Below are positions 46,601-59,461 of a stretch of DNA of 64,000 bases, one piece after another; positions within the stretch are counted from its first letter, which is position 1; each line of letters begins with the position of its first letter. The translations under genes and the position numbers were made by a program. A model generated the notes under the pieces. It saw only the letters and a program-made list of their open reading frames with translations, was not told where the DNA came from and did no database searches. The stretch is from Ifrita kowaldi (taxonomy: Eukaryota; Chordata; Aves; Passeriformes; Cinclosomatidae): the NCBI GenBank assembly GCA_013398055.1, contig VZRS01001510.1, forward strand, positions 124,001 to 188,000. The letters are read 5' to 3'.

Positions 46601-49039
46601 TAACATCAGGGACAAGGGCTTCATAATGTAATTCAAGTATTGCAATGATCAGCATTCCTGTAGCATAAAGCTTAAGACATCTGACCTCAAGGAACAAACA
46701 GATTGAGGTATTTCATTATCAGGAATCTAGTCTCTACCCATAAACTTTCACTGAAATTTAAAGTCAGTTAAATTATGTAGGTTTTATGCTGCTTGCTAAT
46801 TATACTGAATGTTACTAATTTTCCCCATCAGCCAACACACTAACGTTGCACTATTTAAATACAGACTCCTGTTTCTCCTTTTGAAAAAAAGGCATGGGAC
46901 TCATCTCACTTTACTCTCGCAGTACATTTACACTGCAAAGCTGACTTCTGTCCCTAGTATAGAGTGAGAGCTGTGCAGTGGGGGTGGGACACCCACACAC
47001 CTCTCATGGCTGCTCCTGCCACTTGTGTTAGGCACTTAAATGAGCATGGCACAAATTCTCCTGCCATCACTGACTGGCTCCAGATAACTCTGGTTGGATA
47101 CTGACATTTATCTTGGGTTTGTTCGCCATGGATTGCAGAGAGAACAATGACACTCTTTTAAGACAGGAGTCACCATGATACATCTTTCCATGTCAACAAG
47201 GTGTCAGCTCTTCTGGTCCTGAGCAAGCTGCTGCCTGGACTTTCAGTTATGCTTCTGATTGAAGAGTTTGTCTCTCTTTCCCTGTCATTGTTAGCAAAAT
47301 CTTGACTCTCAGAAATCCTAGCCCTTTTGACAAAAAGACAAAAGTAATTTTGGTATCTGTGTGTCTAAAATTATTGATAAAATCTCTTAAATCTCTACAA
47401 TTTATAATCCCCAGAGCTGTTTTCAGTAAGGGGCAAACATCTGCTTTGTCTTCAGGACTTTTGACTTGCTGTAGCAAGCAGGTTTTTTGTGGGAGTCTTT
47501 CTCTGCCTTGGTCAGACAGTGGGCTGTACATCATGAGCAGTCCTGGGTCAGGCTGGCTCACCCATCCTTTATCCTATTTCCTTCTTTTCCACTGGAGAAA
47601 GCTGGGAGTATTTGTGTGTACCCTTTATGTGGCTGTCTCTGTGTCACCACATATATTTCAGAGGAAGTCAGTGTCACTTTTCTTTCACTGGAAATCCAAT
47701 GGGATATATCCCTAAATATCAAATCAAATTTTGTATTAATTGAAGGTGGACTTTGTGTTGTATTTCAACTTCTGCTGGCCTCCAATTCTTCCAGTCCAGA
47801 AGGAACTGGGGACTCTGTTTCCACCTTGGGAAGCAAGTTATTTCACTTTTCTGAGTAGCATAGATGGCACAAACAAAATATATCATAGAGTGAAAAGTAG
47901 AAAAGGTCTGCTAATAATCCAGATTAGGTTAAAAAGAGTGATCTGTGCTTCCTGTATTTGTGGAATTGGCCTGTATCTCCATAAAGAGTAATGTAAATGG
48001 TAACTTTTGCTTTGCATAGCTCAATATGACCAGTCCTGTTGGTCTTAGCAGTCTTGTCCAGTATGTTTCTGATCAAGATATCTTTTGCAAGATAAACAGT
48101 AAACAGTAATTTTGCCGCCTGGAGTTTTGTGAAGTTGTGCAACTGATTTGTTTCTAAACTGGTATGTGTTTGTTGTTTTCTCAGTGGAGCATTTCATTGA
48201 GCAGAATTCAATTTTAAAAGGCTGTGAAAGACTTCCATTAAGTCTAAATTGAACAATATTTCAGTAAAGCACAGACTTCATAAAAGTAGCCATATAGATG
48301 TGAAATCAATTGTTAGCAAGACTGTGTTATCACTTGAAATATTTTCTCCATAATGGTTCTATTTTCAAAGTCTATACAATTCTTCTTAAAATATATTTGC
48401 TAGTATTAGCGGCTTTATTTTAACAAGGCTGTATGGCAAAATATGTCAGTTGTTGTTATTCTTATGTGTGCTAGGGAAACGGGGCTGGAATAAATTATCA
48501 TTACATGATAATTACATGAAATTGCATGATACACAAAATTATTTGGAAACCATACACAAACAGCAGTTCTCAATGATACACCATTAAGTAAAGTTCTTCA
48601 ACTGTTTTTCCCTTGTTCCAGTAACATTCAGTGTTCTCACTGACAGCTTGGATGAAAGGTTAGAACATACACTTAATAAATTCATGGAGCAGAACAAGTG
48701 TGTTGGAAGCAAGGTTGTGGAAAACAACAAACTAAAGTAGTGGAGCAGCCTAGAAACAATGGGGTTTCCAGCAGTTAAATTAGAGCAAATGCAGAACTGT
48801 GCATTGAGCTCAACATAATCAGCTGCAGATGGGAAACAACTGGCCAAGCAGCAGTTCTGTAGAAAAGACCTGGTCCCAGGCTGAACATCTGCTGTTGATG
48901 GGCTACTTCAAAGGCCAGGCTCTAGAAAGGCGAGTAACAAAGCATCAAATGTAATTATTTTGCTTCGGTCAGCACAGATAAGGTTTCAGTGGAAGAGCTT
49001 CACCTGCTTGCAGGAACTGCAGCTCAGGTAGGATCCAAG
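43683..49039. other. No gene recognised
   Basis: Mixed sequence, GC-richer around 44.2-45.1 kb and strongly AT-rich around 46.0-46.9 kb. Open frames up to 137 codons overlap on both strands at 47.2-47.9 kb without a recognisable domain. The last 400 bp may be the degenerate upstream part of the old CR1 that follows. Confidence 0.55.
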
Positions 49040-49440
49040 AAGAGATCAGTCTGGGCTCAAAGATCTAAAGCACATGGGCCTTCAAGGAAAGATTGAAGGG
49101 TTGTTTAGTGTAGAGCAGAGAAAAGGAAGTCATCAGAGACACCTTCTTGTAGCAGTGGGTGGCTGTGAAGAGTAAGGGATTCAGCTGCCACGTGTGCTGT
49201 TGGTAGAGGAAAGCAGTAACAGGTTAGATCTCAACATGGATGATTTAGCATAAACATCAGGAAAAAATGTAAGCATCAAGGGAAAATGGAGCCCTGGAAT
49301 AGGTGGTGTAGGGGGACTTAATGGAATCTTTGACCTTGCAGATGTTTAAAAATAGGTTAGACAAACATCAGCAGGTATCACATTGGTCAGGGGTGGGCAA
49401 AGCGATCTCTCAAATCACCTGCTACCTCTGTTCCTTTAGT
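49040..49440 (+). mobile_element. Old CR1 LINE fragment
   Basis: Degenerate + strand copy of a CR1 ORF2 end. Recognisable order: AAAGATTGAAGGGTTGTTTA, a stretch giving ANNQENV-like remnants, then GAGCCCTGGAATAGGTGGTG, AGATGTTTAAAAATAGGTTA, GACAAACATC, and a tail with GCGATCTCTCAAATCACCTG. It may extend left to about 48640, where similarity is too weak for a firm boundary. Confidence 0.6.
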
Positions 49441-49964
49441 GATTTCTATTTATGCGATAATTATAAGAATAATAGTTATACATAAAAGGAGTAATTTGTA
49501 TAGCTCCAGAAAATTTCAGGTTATGTAGCCAAAAACCTAGCATTGGTTCTGGAATTTATTGCATGGCTTTTGTATTTACATTAGATTGAAGAATTATAGT
49601 TCTTATCATTTTGCCCATGTCAAAATGATTGAAATGATTGAAAATTACTAGAGTCTGATGGCTTTGTGAATGGTCTTTGTGAAATAACTATGTGAACATA
49701 GGCAGATGTCTGTGTAGGATATAACGCATTCATACTCATAAGAAATTTTGGTCTTTAACCTACTCACAGTCCATGGAAAAAGATGGACTTCTTGAGATTA
49801 CCTAGTGGGTGGGGGAATCACCCTCCAGAGGTACCTTTGCCTCTCCTTCTACATATTCTGCAGCAAATATCTATTGGAGGTTTATTCTTGGTCTTTCCTA
49901 TCTTAGTCTGTGATACTAAAAGTTTGATTTTCTCTGGACTTCACAGAGGACTATCTGAAAAAAT

Positions 49965-50030
49965 TATAATTGGCAGGAAATCAGATTAGATAATGTAGAG
50001 GTCTGTTTTGACTGTTGGTTCTGTGAAGCC
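49965..50030 (+). mobile_element. Possible CR1 3' tail remnant
   Basis: ATCAGATTAGATAATGTAGA followed by GGTCTGTTTTGACTGTTGGT and TCTGTGAAG resembles the terminal GGACTAGATGATCT...GGTCCCTTCCAACC...TTCTGTGA of CR1. It is short and diverged. Confidence 0.4.
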
Positions 50031-50579
50031 CATTCAATGGGTCATTTATGAAGGTTTTATAGTTGTTATCAATACATAATGAACATGACCACTATGTGTT
50101 AGAGATAATTCGCCAACAAATTCATATAGGCCACTTATTAACCTGTTGGATTCTTGCTCATTGTTTGTTAATCCTCTAGATTGTTTACTCTGTGTCTTGT
50201 GTACAGCGTGTGTGAGAGACAATACAGCACTTTAATCCAGAAAATCTGCTATACAAAATTAATTTTTACAGGGATAACATTTTATTGATGTTTTTAAAGT
50301 AGTAAGGTACTTTAAAAAATAAGTAAGACACTTATTTTTTAAATAATGGTATGTTTAATCCTGGGTGATGTTTTAGGAACCATACAGTATAAGGCCTTTC
50401 TCCCTCATAAGCATCGTGTGGCTAACAGAGAGACTGTAAAATTTGTCCCAAATCTTTTCTTAATGAAACATTTGCTGTTGCATGGCTGATAAAAAGAGTC
50501 TCATTTATAGGGCTTTTTAAAAATTGGAATTAAACTCCAGCAACCAGTGATGACTAGTTATTGTTCCTTTTGTCAACAG

Positions 50580-50755
50580 GCAAGATGAAGGAAGTTCTGG
50601 CAGCTTACCATGTCCCGGGCTCTGCAGAGCTAAGTGAGAAGTGCGCCCATGTTCTAGCACGCATCACATCACATCGATCTTGGGTCTGGAGTGCCAGAAG
50701 GATCCCAGCGCTGCGCTCTGAGACGGCTCTGAGCACCTCAGTACCCCGTTTTTGA
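50580..50755 (+). other. CpG-rich islet with splice acceptor; candidate exon or regulatory element
   Basis: A strong acceptor-like sequence (TTGTTCCTTTTGTCAACAG, ending at 50579) is followed by about 175 bp with eight CpGs inside roughly 140 bp, in a region almost without CpG. A 64-codon frame starting ATGAAGGAAG runs to a TGA at 50753-50755; its product (MKEVLAAYHVPGSAEL and so on) matches nothing I know. GTGAGA near 50633 is a possible donor. It may be an untranslated first or second exon, or a conserved element. Confidence 0.25.
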
Positions 50756-53700
50756 CAGAACCCAGGGATGGCAATATTACACACCAGTATTACCTGTCTG
50801 GGGCAGGTTTAATTTTATAAATTAAAACAATAAACTCTATGAGTTTCTAGACCATATTTGTGCTGTTGAGGATGATCTGCTCAGATGAACAGTTTTGCAT
50901 CCATCGAGGAGACAGGTTCTTCTGCTGGACCAGAAGATGACAGTGGACTGTATATTGTAACTAATACCATTTGTAGAATCTCCTAGTGCAATTAATTGAA
51001 GAACAGGTTGCAAGAAAATTCTGTAGGGAATAAGACATGCTTTGTTTTGATCTACAGATTTTTAAAAAAGTTTTGTTTTTTTAAGGATAACCACTTTTAC
51101 ATAACACTATGTGTGCAGTCTATGTGCAGCTCTTCACTGTGGCTATCTGTATTCCAGAGATGATGAATTCCTTGTAAGACACCTCAACCTTTTAAAATTT
51201 GTGATGAATCCTTAAATTATAAAAGTATAATTAAAAACTAGAAGGGAAAACTTCTAGGGCTTTTATTTGACTAGATGTCTCCAATTACTTCCTGTTAGTG
51301 TCCTAAACGGAGAAAGAAAAGGCAGGAAGTAGAAATTAAATACAAAAAACCCCACATTGCCTTTCTTTTTTTTGGCATATGCACCTATCTAAATATGTGT
51401 TTGATCTAATATCCAAGGAGAGAGAAACAGCTAAAAGTTAGCTGAGGCATCACATGAAAGGTCTGTGTTTTTGGGCAGTATTTGCTAATTTTGTCTCTTG
51501 AATAGCTATAGAAAAGAAGGAATATGAATATGCCCCACCATATGTGAAAAAGACATACTTGCCATTCCTTTATTTATTTTTGCTCTTTCAAAAATTAAAG
51601 TGTCAGTTATTTGGAATGCTGTAGTCTGTGGTCTCTTTACACTTGTTTAGTGAGATCCTTTCAGCAAAATCATTCCCATTACAGTGTAACTGCATGGTGA
51701 CCACAGCTTTGGGCCTGTATAATAAAGATCTAAATTCAAAAATTTTTTTCTCATCATTTTCTCTATTTTTATGTTGTACCTGCAAGTCTTTAATTGGAGT
51801 CCTGCTCATTGCTGATCACTGGTTAGAAGATTCAGCAAAAAATGTTAGAGAGGAAGGTATTTGTGTGGTTGAACCTTATTCTCCTTTGTATTATTATTTA
51901 CAACAGATTAGAAGGCAGATACAAAATGTTAGCAAATCAAAAGAGATGCCTAAATTCAATTTGCATGAGCCCCTGGGACAAGAAGGAGATCAGGCTCTTT
52001 GCATCCAAGATTTAAGGCCATGTTGAAGTATTTGACATCTGGTCTCTATTAATTGGTAATCCTGGAAAGGTATTGGAGGAAAAAGCTGCAGAGAAGTTGA
52101 GTCTAAGCTGGCTTTGATCTGCTGTGTGTGATATATTGTGCTGAACACACAGCTGTGCTGTACAGCAGAGTTCAAAAGCCAATCAGATTCTTTTTACTTC
52201 CTCCTTATTTCCTTCTCCAAAGGAAGAGGAAATTTTAAATTATAAAAATGTTCTTCGTGTAACAATTAAGTTTGTGTGAGCAAAAACTGCACATTGCATT
52301 TCAAAAATTAATGTGGTCCTGACAAGGCTGCCTTAGCCATGCCGAATTATAGCAGGGGTTTGTCCCACTATGGTTAGCTCATAGCAAATATCTGAACAGA
52401 ACACCTCTGACCTTTGAAACCTTTTAGTTGGGTATCACTATTATCCTGCATCTTACGTAGTCATGTATGGATGGCAGAGTGCTCACTGCTGTGACACCCG
52501 AACCAGTGCATTTAGACACAAATAGGGGCAGACAGCAGCGTCTCAGTGCAGTTTTCTGATCAATTTCAGCTAACCTTAGGCTGAGCTCCTGCTCACCTTC
52601 TGGCCTGCTCACACCTTCCCACGACTTCCCTCAAGAGCTGCACACCTAAGACTCCCTGGTCTGACTGAAAACATCCTTGTGTAAGAGTTTCGCTCATGTG
52701 CCAGCTCTGACACCTGGGAGAGGGTGGGAAGGAAAACCTTTTCATCAGCAGTTTAGTTCTAGGTTGGCTTACACTGATAGAGGACCCATGTTCTCAGGTG
52801 CTTCTGTGATTAACTAATCTTGTTACCTAACTTTCTGTTTCAGCACATTGCTTCCCTATGGCTGAGGTGTTCCTTAATTCAGCAACATCACAAAGAAAAT
52901 AAAGCACTGGAAATTAACAAAATCCTTAGAAAATAATACTAATGGCATCTTTAAAACTGCTTGTGCAGTAGCAGTGTTTGAGGTACCAGAAAAATACAAT
53001 TCCACAAAAGGAGTACATTCTTGCCATTCAAATTACTCTGAACATCAAAACTTTTTCAGAAAGACAGAAGCGAAAGCTGTGGGCCATAACAGTACCAGGG
53101 CAGCACAAGCCTGCTGTGCTAGCAGACCCTTAGCTATTGATGAGGTTTATGCTCAGTATGTGGACAGCTGGGCCCACCAGAACTGTATATACTTGAGCTT
53201 GACCATGGCACCATTTGAATATGAATGACAAGAATGAATTGCCCCAAGAGCAGGGCCTTGTTTTGGAGAAATGGCTTTTTGTCTGTCAGAGGCTGCTGAA
53301 GTTTGACTGTCCTGTTGAGTGAACTTTTCTGACGAGAAGTGTGACTGTTGCCCATCTGTTGAAGGAGTGATTAAAAAACAAAACACGACAAAACAGGCTA
53401 ACCTCTTGGCCCTCCAGTAAGGGCAAAGGTTGAAGCTTTTTGTTCTTTAGATGAATCCCCCTTTGAGATGCCTCACCGTGCTTTCCCTTGGCATCTGGAC
53501 AAGCCCTTCTTTGTGAATGGACATGAATATGGAGAGACCCTGCAGTGCACCCGTCTCTTCAGTCTGCTTCAAAGGAAAGTTTCAAAAGTCATTATTTTCT
53601 GGCAACTTTAAACATCTGAATGGGAGCAGTGCTGGCTCTACAAACAGTATTAGCTGACTTTGATGACTTGGAGCAATTCAGTATTTGCTCAATTAGAATA

Positions 53701-54326
53701 AATACTAAATGTGGTCTATGCAGCTTAGCAGGCAAGGGTGTTGGTTTTGCTGACTGAATGTAATGTGTGAATATGGACTTCACATTCAAATAAGATGGTC
53801 TTAAGTAATTTCCTTAGCAGACAATAATCCATTCCAAGAATAAGAACATCTGTTCAGGGCCCAGACCGGAAATAAATTGTAGGTTTAGAGACAGGTCTTT
53901 TGTCCAGCATCGTTTGGGCACTAGACATGTAAGAAACAGTTGACTCTCCAGGTCACAGCTGGGATTTCGATGACAAAGTATGAGCATGTCTCTGCTACAG
54001 CTGAGCACAGCAAATCTTACGTGTGACTGCAGTTCTGTTCCTGCTGCCAGTCTGTACTGCTGGGATAGCACAGGCTTTTACGAACATTGGCTTGCTTTAG
54101 ATTGCTTACAGTTACATTCCCTTGGGTTTGAACTATGTGTGTGTGTATATGCTGCTTTTGATTCATGCTATACATACATAGGAAACCCCACCAGTAGTCA
54201 TCAAACGGTTATATTTGTTGGGTATTCAAAAAAGCCCAAGTTTTTTAGAAACTATGATCATATTTCATAAGCAATTATGTACATTACTTTTTAAATTCCC
54301 TATTGCAACCTTCATCTAGGAATCTA

Positions 54327-54564
54327 GGTTTAGCTTGGATAGTAGGAGAAAGTTCCTAACTTTCTTAACTGTGAGGGAGGTGAGACACTGGAACAGGTTG
54401 CCCAGAGAGGTTGTGTGTGTCCCATCCCTGGAAGTGTTCAAGGCCAGGTTGGATGGAGGTCTGAGCAACCTGGTCCAGTGAAGTGTCCTTGCCCATGACA
54501 GGGGATTGGAAGTAGATGATCTGTAAGATCCCTTCCAACCCAGGCCATTCTATGATTCTGTGAA
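54327..54564 (+). mobile_element. CR1 LINE fragment, 3' end, 5'-truncated
   Basis: Clear + strand CR1 3' end: CTTGGATAGTAGGAGAAAGT, GAGACACTGGAACAGGTTGC, CCTGGAAGTGTTCAAGGCCA, GACAGGGGATTGGAAGTAGA and the terminal CATTCTATGATTCTGTG. About 240 bp. A stop falls soon after GTTGCCC-type codons, as in the normal ORF2 end. Confidence 0.92.
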
Positions 54565-55494
54565 ATCTTGTCAAATATTAGCTAAGGGAGTCTCACAGAA
54601 GTTTGCAGGCAGCGTATCATTTATTCTAGTGTGTAAGTAGATAAACCAAGTCACCAGAGAGCTAAGTAATTTCATGGATATTTCACAAGAAGTTGCTTCA
54701 GTGCAATCAACAATAAACAAATCTAATAATCATGTAAGGAAGCCAACATCTTAAGAAGTTATCACATGGTTTTTGTCACTCCCTGTTGTGCTTGCCTTCT
54801 ATGAGAAGAGAGCTCCTCTGTCAGCAGCTTCACTTCACCTCAGCTGCTCTGAGAGTTCTGCACCCATTCCCTCTACATCTTGCAAGAAACAATTATGTTG
54901 TATTACTCTGTATGATAACCTCAACTGCCCTCCAGGAATCGCTGTGAAGGGCCAGATCTTATCACTGTTTTGTTAAGCTCCATGTCAGAGCTGGAAGTTC
55001 CCTTTTCCACCAAGGCTCCCTATTGCCAGCACAAAGCTTTAAAATATCTTCTACCTTTGTGTTACTACCACTAGAAAAAAACAGAAAAATGTTTGATCAA
55101 CTTCAAAAGAAAAACCAGTGTGATAAAAGTTGCCACCTTCCAACTCAGAGGGAAACAGGTCAAACGGTTCAATGAAATGTTCCTGAATGTAGAAGCAGGA
55201 TGCAGTGCTTGCAGAGGGCTGTGGGAGCTGTGCCCTGCCTGACCTGCCTGCAGGGACCTGCTGCCAGAGCTACTGTGAGGCAGAAAGCACTGTCCTCCCA
55301 TGGCCCCACAAGGCACATTTCATGGCAGACGAGCTTTGGCAGGAGAGGGAAAGCTTTTCCTAGCTCATTGTTACTCCTGGGGACAGCACAACCATCACAG
55401 CAATAGCAGACACTGAATGGGAACTGGACTGAAGCTGTCTGTATTGGCAATATGCTGCATTTTCAAAGCAATAATTAATTATTGTACTGAGTTC

Positions 55495-55700
55495 CCAGGG
55501 CATGTGGTGGATTCTCTATCAGTGGGAATACTTAAGTTAGGCTTTGTGACCATTCAAAGGGTGGTGAATCCTGGTGCAGGCAGAAGGGATATGCTTGATG
55601 TGGGGACTTGTTGCTGACATGTGCTCTGTGGAAGATCAGGAGGACCTCAAAGCTGGTGATCAGAATGACCTCAAGCTCTCTGTTATCTAATTCCAGACTA
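55495..55700 (+). mobile_element. Possible ancient CR1 fragment
   Basis: GGCATGTGGTGGATTCTCTA, TCAGTGGGAATACTTAAGTTAG, GTGCAGGCAGAAGG and GAATGACCTCAAGCTCTCTG occur in the order of the CR1 3' end (the VVDSPSLxxF-like codons through the terminal GATGACCTC region). Divergence is high. Confidence 0.4.
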
Positions 55701-58700
55701 TTTTCACAGCCACCACTCTCTTTTGACACCAATATTCACTTTGCCTTCAAACTAGAGAGTGTGTGCTCTGTCTCCATGGGGAGCTGGCAGTGCAGGTCTC
55801 TAACCATCAGCAGGTGTCAGAAAAATAGCAATTTCAGTTGTACCTTGTAAAAGTCAGCCAAATGATGTTTTTGTTAAAATCCCAACTGTATAAGTTCAGA
55901 CTGAACAACAAAAAAAAAATCCTTACTCTTACTTAGGCACAAAGTGTCCTATTAAATCCATTTTGAACTGGAAAATTAGTAAGTAGATATTCAGAATTGC
56001 TGAAGCATAATTGCCTTCAGTAAAATTCTGGAAGCTAGCCAAAACCAGGAGAGTGTTTACTTGTTTGTGTACAAGAAGTTTTGTTTTGAAAAATGGCCAG
56101 AATTATATGTGATATCCAGATCAGATTCCTACCACAGAAGTGCTATAAAATATGTTTGTTAGTCTTGCTTTTGCTGTGACACTGAAGTGTCCTGTACAAT
56201 ACAGATTTGGGCAGTTTCAGGAATTCTTTCCCCTGAGCCTTGTGTTTAGCAGATTTTGTCAGGTGGATTTCTTATCAAAAGCCCTCTCGAGACCCAGGTT
56301 CTGCTGTTTGGTTTGTTTTGGTTTTGTTTCTATTGTTTGTCAACAAAAGAGCTACAAAATAAAGGTCAGAATGTAAAAGTGAGTCCAGGTAAGCTAAGGC
56401 AGAGAGCTGCATGTTTTCCAGCTGGGAGACCCTGTCTGATGTGACACACCCCCTCCCACTCTCCAGCAGTGGGTCTATTAAGCAACTCATAAGTGCTGTT
56501 CTGAAGTTTGTGTGTCGAAAGCCCTGCTTGGTTCTCCATGTGAGATGCTGATGTGAGGTGCAAATACCTTGGCTTTATTTAGCTTGGATAAGAACTGAAG
56601 CACTAGCAGACCTGGGGAATAGGCTTTCTGAAGAAGTCAAGCCACGAGTTGGCAGAGATGGGACCTGTCATGTTTGTTTCCTGAAATCACTCCTTTCCAC
56701 AGCAGGGGAAGCAGGAAAGGCCTCTAGTGTAAGTAAAACCATCCCCGCAGAGTTTGAACAATTACTGTCATCTCTATCTGGAAGACACTCAAAGGAATCT
56801 TTTCTGTTGTTGTTGGGGTTTTTTTTATTCTTTTTTTGGAGTGCATATTGTGTACATCGGCCAGTTCTTTTTCCATGGGCATTCTCACAGCCTCCCTGCG
56901 TTTACCACAGTGACACAATAAGAGAAAGGCTTGTTAGTGTAGCTTTGAAATTGTCATCATCTCTTCACTCACTCATGCAGCTTAACTTCACACAACTGAT
57001 TTCAAGTGCTGTTACAGTAAGAAAAGCATGACATTTACTTAGCTGTTAATGTACAGTCCAAAGAGAAGGCTATTCATTCCTACTCCAGCTCCGCTTCTCA
57101 GACAGTTTTACAGTCAAGTTCTGCAGGGAATACCAGAGCAGTGATTCATCGTTAAGGGCAGCCCATCCTCCCACCTCCTGGCCAGGACATTGGATTTCCC
57201 AAATGTGACAGTTTGTAAAATACAGTCAGTGATGAGGCTCCATTTTCTGTGCTGTCAGTGTTCCGTGTTTGTTTTTAACGATTTCCAACCCAGAGATGGT
57301 GATTATTTTTTTCTCTTTATTCATAGGCATAAATTCAGAAGCTCCAGAAGCACTAAACAATATTTGTTAGGTGATAAATCAAAGCAGTCTTGGAAAGCAG
57401 ACAATCAATAGGAGAACCTGTACAGAGCAAATCAGTTCTGTAATGAATTGCATTCCAGACCCTGGGCCCTTCTTGTGTGTAATCCCTGCGTTATCTCCTG
57501 TAATAGTACAGAGTATGTGGCTGCACTGATTTGTAGGATATATTTGTGCTAAGATTCACACACTGGGTTCCTGTAGTTCAATTGCCTCTTGGAGTTCATG
57601 GAAAAGCTTGCACAAACTGCAGTGGGACACTGGCTCAGGATGATAAATATATATCAGTGCACAGCAGAGACACAAACTGCTATGCAGAAAATCACGGATA
57701 TTTGCCACATATGGAAACTCTCTTCTCATCATGATGACATCCCTACGTAACTGAACTTGCTATGGGCCAGTGTAAACAGAGAAATTTGAGGGAGAAAACA
57801 GTGTCCTGGATGATGAAGATATCCATGTCCTGTGAGTGTGTACAGTCACACAGCAGGTTCTTTCCCTAGTTAAGTTAATGGGAATGAATTAGTCCTAAAT
57901 ATGCAAAGCTATCAACAACTGAACCCAAAAGACACAAGAAGCAAACAGAGAGATACAGAATGGCGCAATTCATTTTTGTGCAATAATTGTTTTTCTAATC
58001 TTTCTGTATCCCAAAAGGAAAATTCAGTTGTCACCTTAAATAAGGTTCCAGCAGTTACAGGGGCACACCAGGCTTTGAGACCAAACAAAAGCTCTCTTGC
58101 CCCTGAGATTCCTGGTCTTTACTCAAGAACAAAGAAAAATAATAGAAACACATGGAGGCCATTTGAAAGATGAAGCCTCTTCAGCAGTGGTAGCACTTCA
58201 GATGATGAATGCTGCCATTCGAGTTTGGAAAGGCAACTTCAAAGTCAATGACATGTTTACCTGGCTTGCTGCCCTGAAGGTCTTTCCTCCCATCCTTGCT
58301 GTGTTTCAGTGCCCAGGAAAGGTAAAACCATGCTCTGAGTCGTGGCAATGCTATGAAGTTGAAGTCAATGGCCAGTTCTGCTTCATTAAAACTATAATGA
58401 GTGTTGCTGGCCCTGGAAGTGTTGGTCAGTGCTTTGTGGCAAAGCTGTGTAGGTTCTTTCGGGGCAATTGGCCACAGCAGAGCCAGTGTGAGTATGTGGC
58501 CACCTCTGGTCTTTTGATGCACGCTCCTAGCAAAGCAGCTGCCATGTTCCAGGGTAAATCAAAGAGGAACCTCTGAGGTCAGAGCTCCAGCAGCACAGAA
58601 AAGCATTCTGATGTAGACAGCTACCAACCTGCTGCAGCGGGGAAGTGTGGGTTATATAACTTCCAAATGCAGATGTAAAGGGTCTTGTAATAAACTTTAA

Positions 58701-59460
58701 TTTCAGTCTTAGGCTTTCCAGATTATTATGCTATATAAAAAATACAGATTCTTTGCTGTTCTGTTTACTGCCACATACCCCAGTCAGCCTAACTCTAAAT
58801 TCTTGTTCCTAAAAAGTCCAGGTTGTTAGGAACCATTTCATATTTGTTTCGGAACATCTTTTAGGTGCCATACATGCTTAGAGTGTGCTTTTCACTGGCA
58901 GCTCTATGTTCTTAGGGATGAGGACTGCCACTTAGGTGAGTTTAAAAGCAGTTTCCTGCCATGTTTGGCACTTTGTATTTACAAGGTTTTTCTAGGGCAG
59001 TTCATGCCCATCCCACTCAGGGGCAGCATGGTGGAGCTTCCCTTCATTTCTGAGCTCCAGCACTCGCTGCCCTTCCTGCTGAGACCGATGGGCCGTGGTG
59101 GCAGGTATCCCTGCTGGGCCAGGAGCAGACAGTGTGTCCCCATGGATTTGCCAAAAGTTAAACGGCTGAAGCAGAGCCTGGGATCTGGGTTGTTGCCACT
59201 GTGGACTCCAGATGGGAGGGATCTTTGGCAACATTCCCGGGTCTCTGAATGAAGGTAAAGGAAGCCAATTAGCAGCTAAATGAAATTATATATTGAGTCG
59301 AAGTTCAGACAAGACAGAGTAACTGATTGCATTCATTGGGAGACTTGAATAAAAACACCTCTCAAAAGAGCCCTTACGCCAAAGCAAGCCCTGTTTGCCC
59401 AAGCATATTTTCCTTCTAGCCGATGTAAATCTACCACTTTCTTTTTTTCCTTTCTTCTTT

Positions 59461-59461
59461 N
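59461..59461. other. Single unresolved base (N)
   Basis: One N at the end of a pyrimidine-rich run (TTTTTTTCCTTTCTTCTTT). Unlike the Ns at 42-43 kb, it is not flanked by a duplicated block. Confidence 0.95.

Larger units (their letters stand above)
49441..54326. other. No gene recognised; contains a possible CR1 tail and a CpG islet
   Basis: Apart from the remnant at 49965-50030 and the CpG-rich islet at 50580-50755, listed separately, this is AT-rich sequence with chance open frames only. Confidence 0.55.

Noticed and set aside
56558..57031. 157-codon open frame on the + strand
   Set aside because: The translation contains a Phe/Leu run from a T-rich tract and otherwise looks random. No splice or homology support.
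58097..58576. 159-codon open frame on the + strand
   Set aside because: No recognisable domain, no family resemblance, no promoter or splice context, and the opposite strand is open too. Likely chance.
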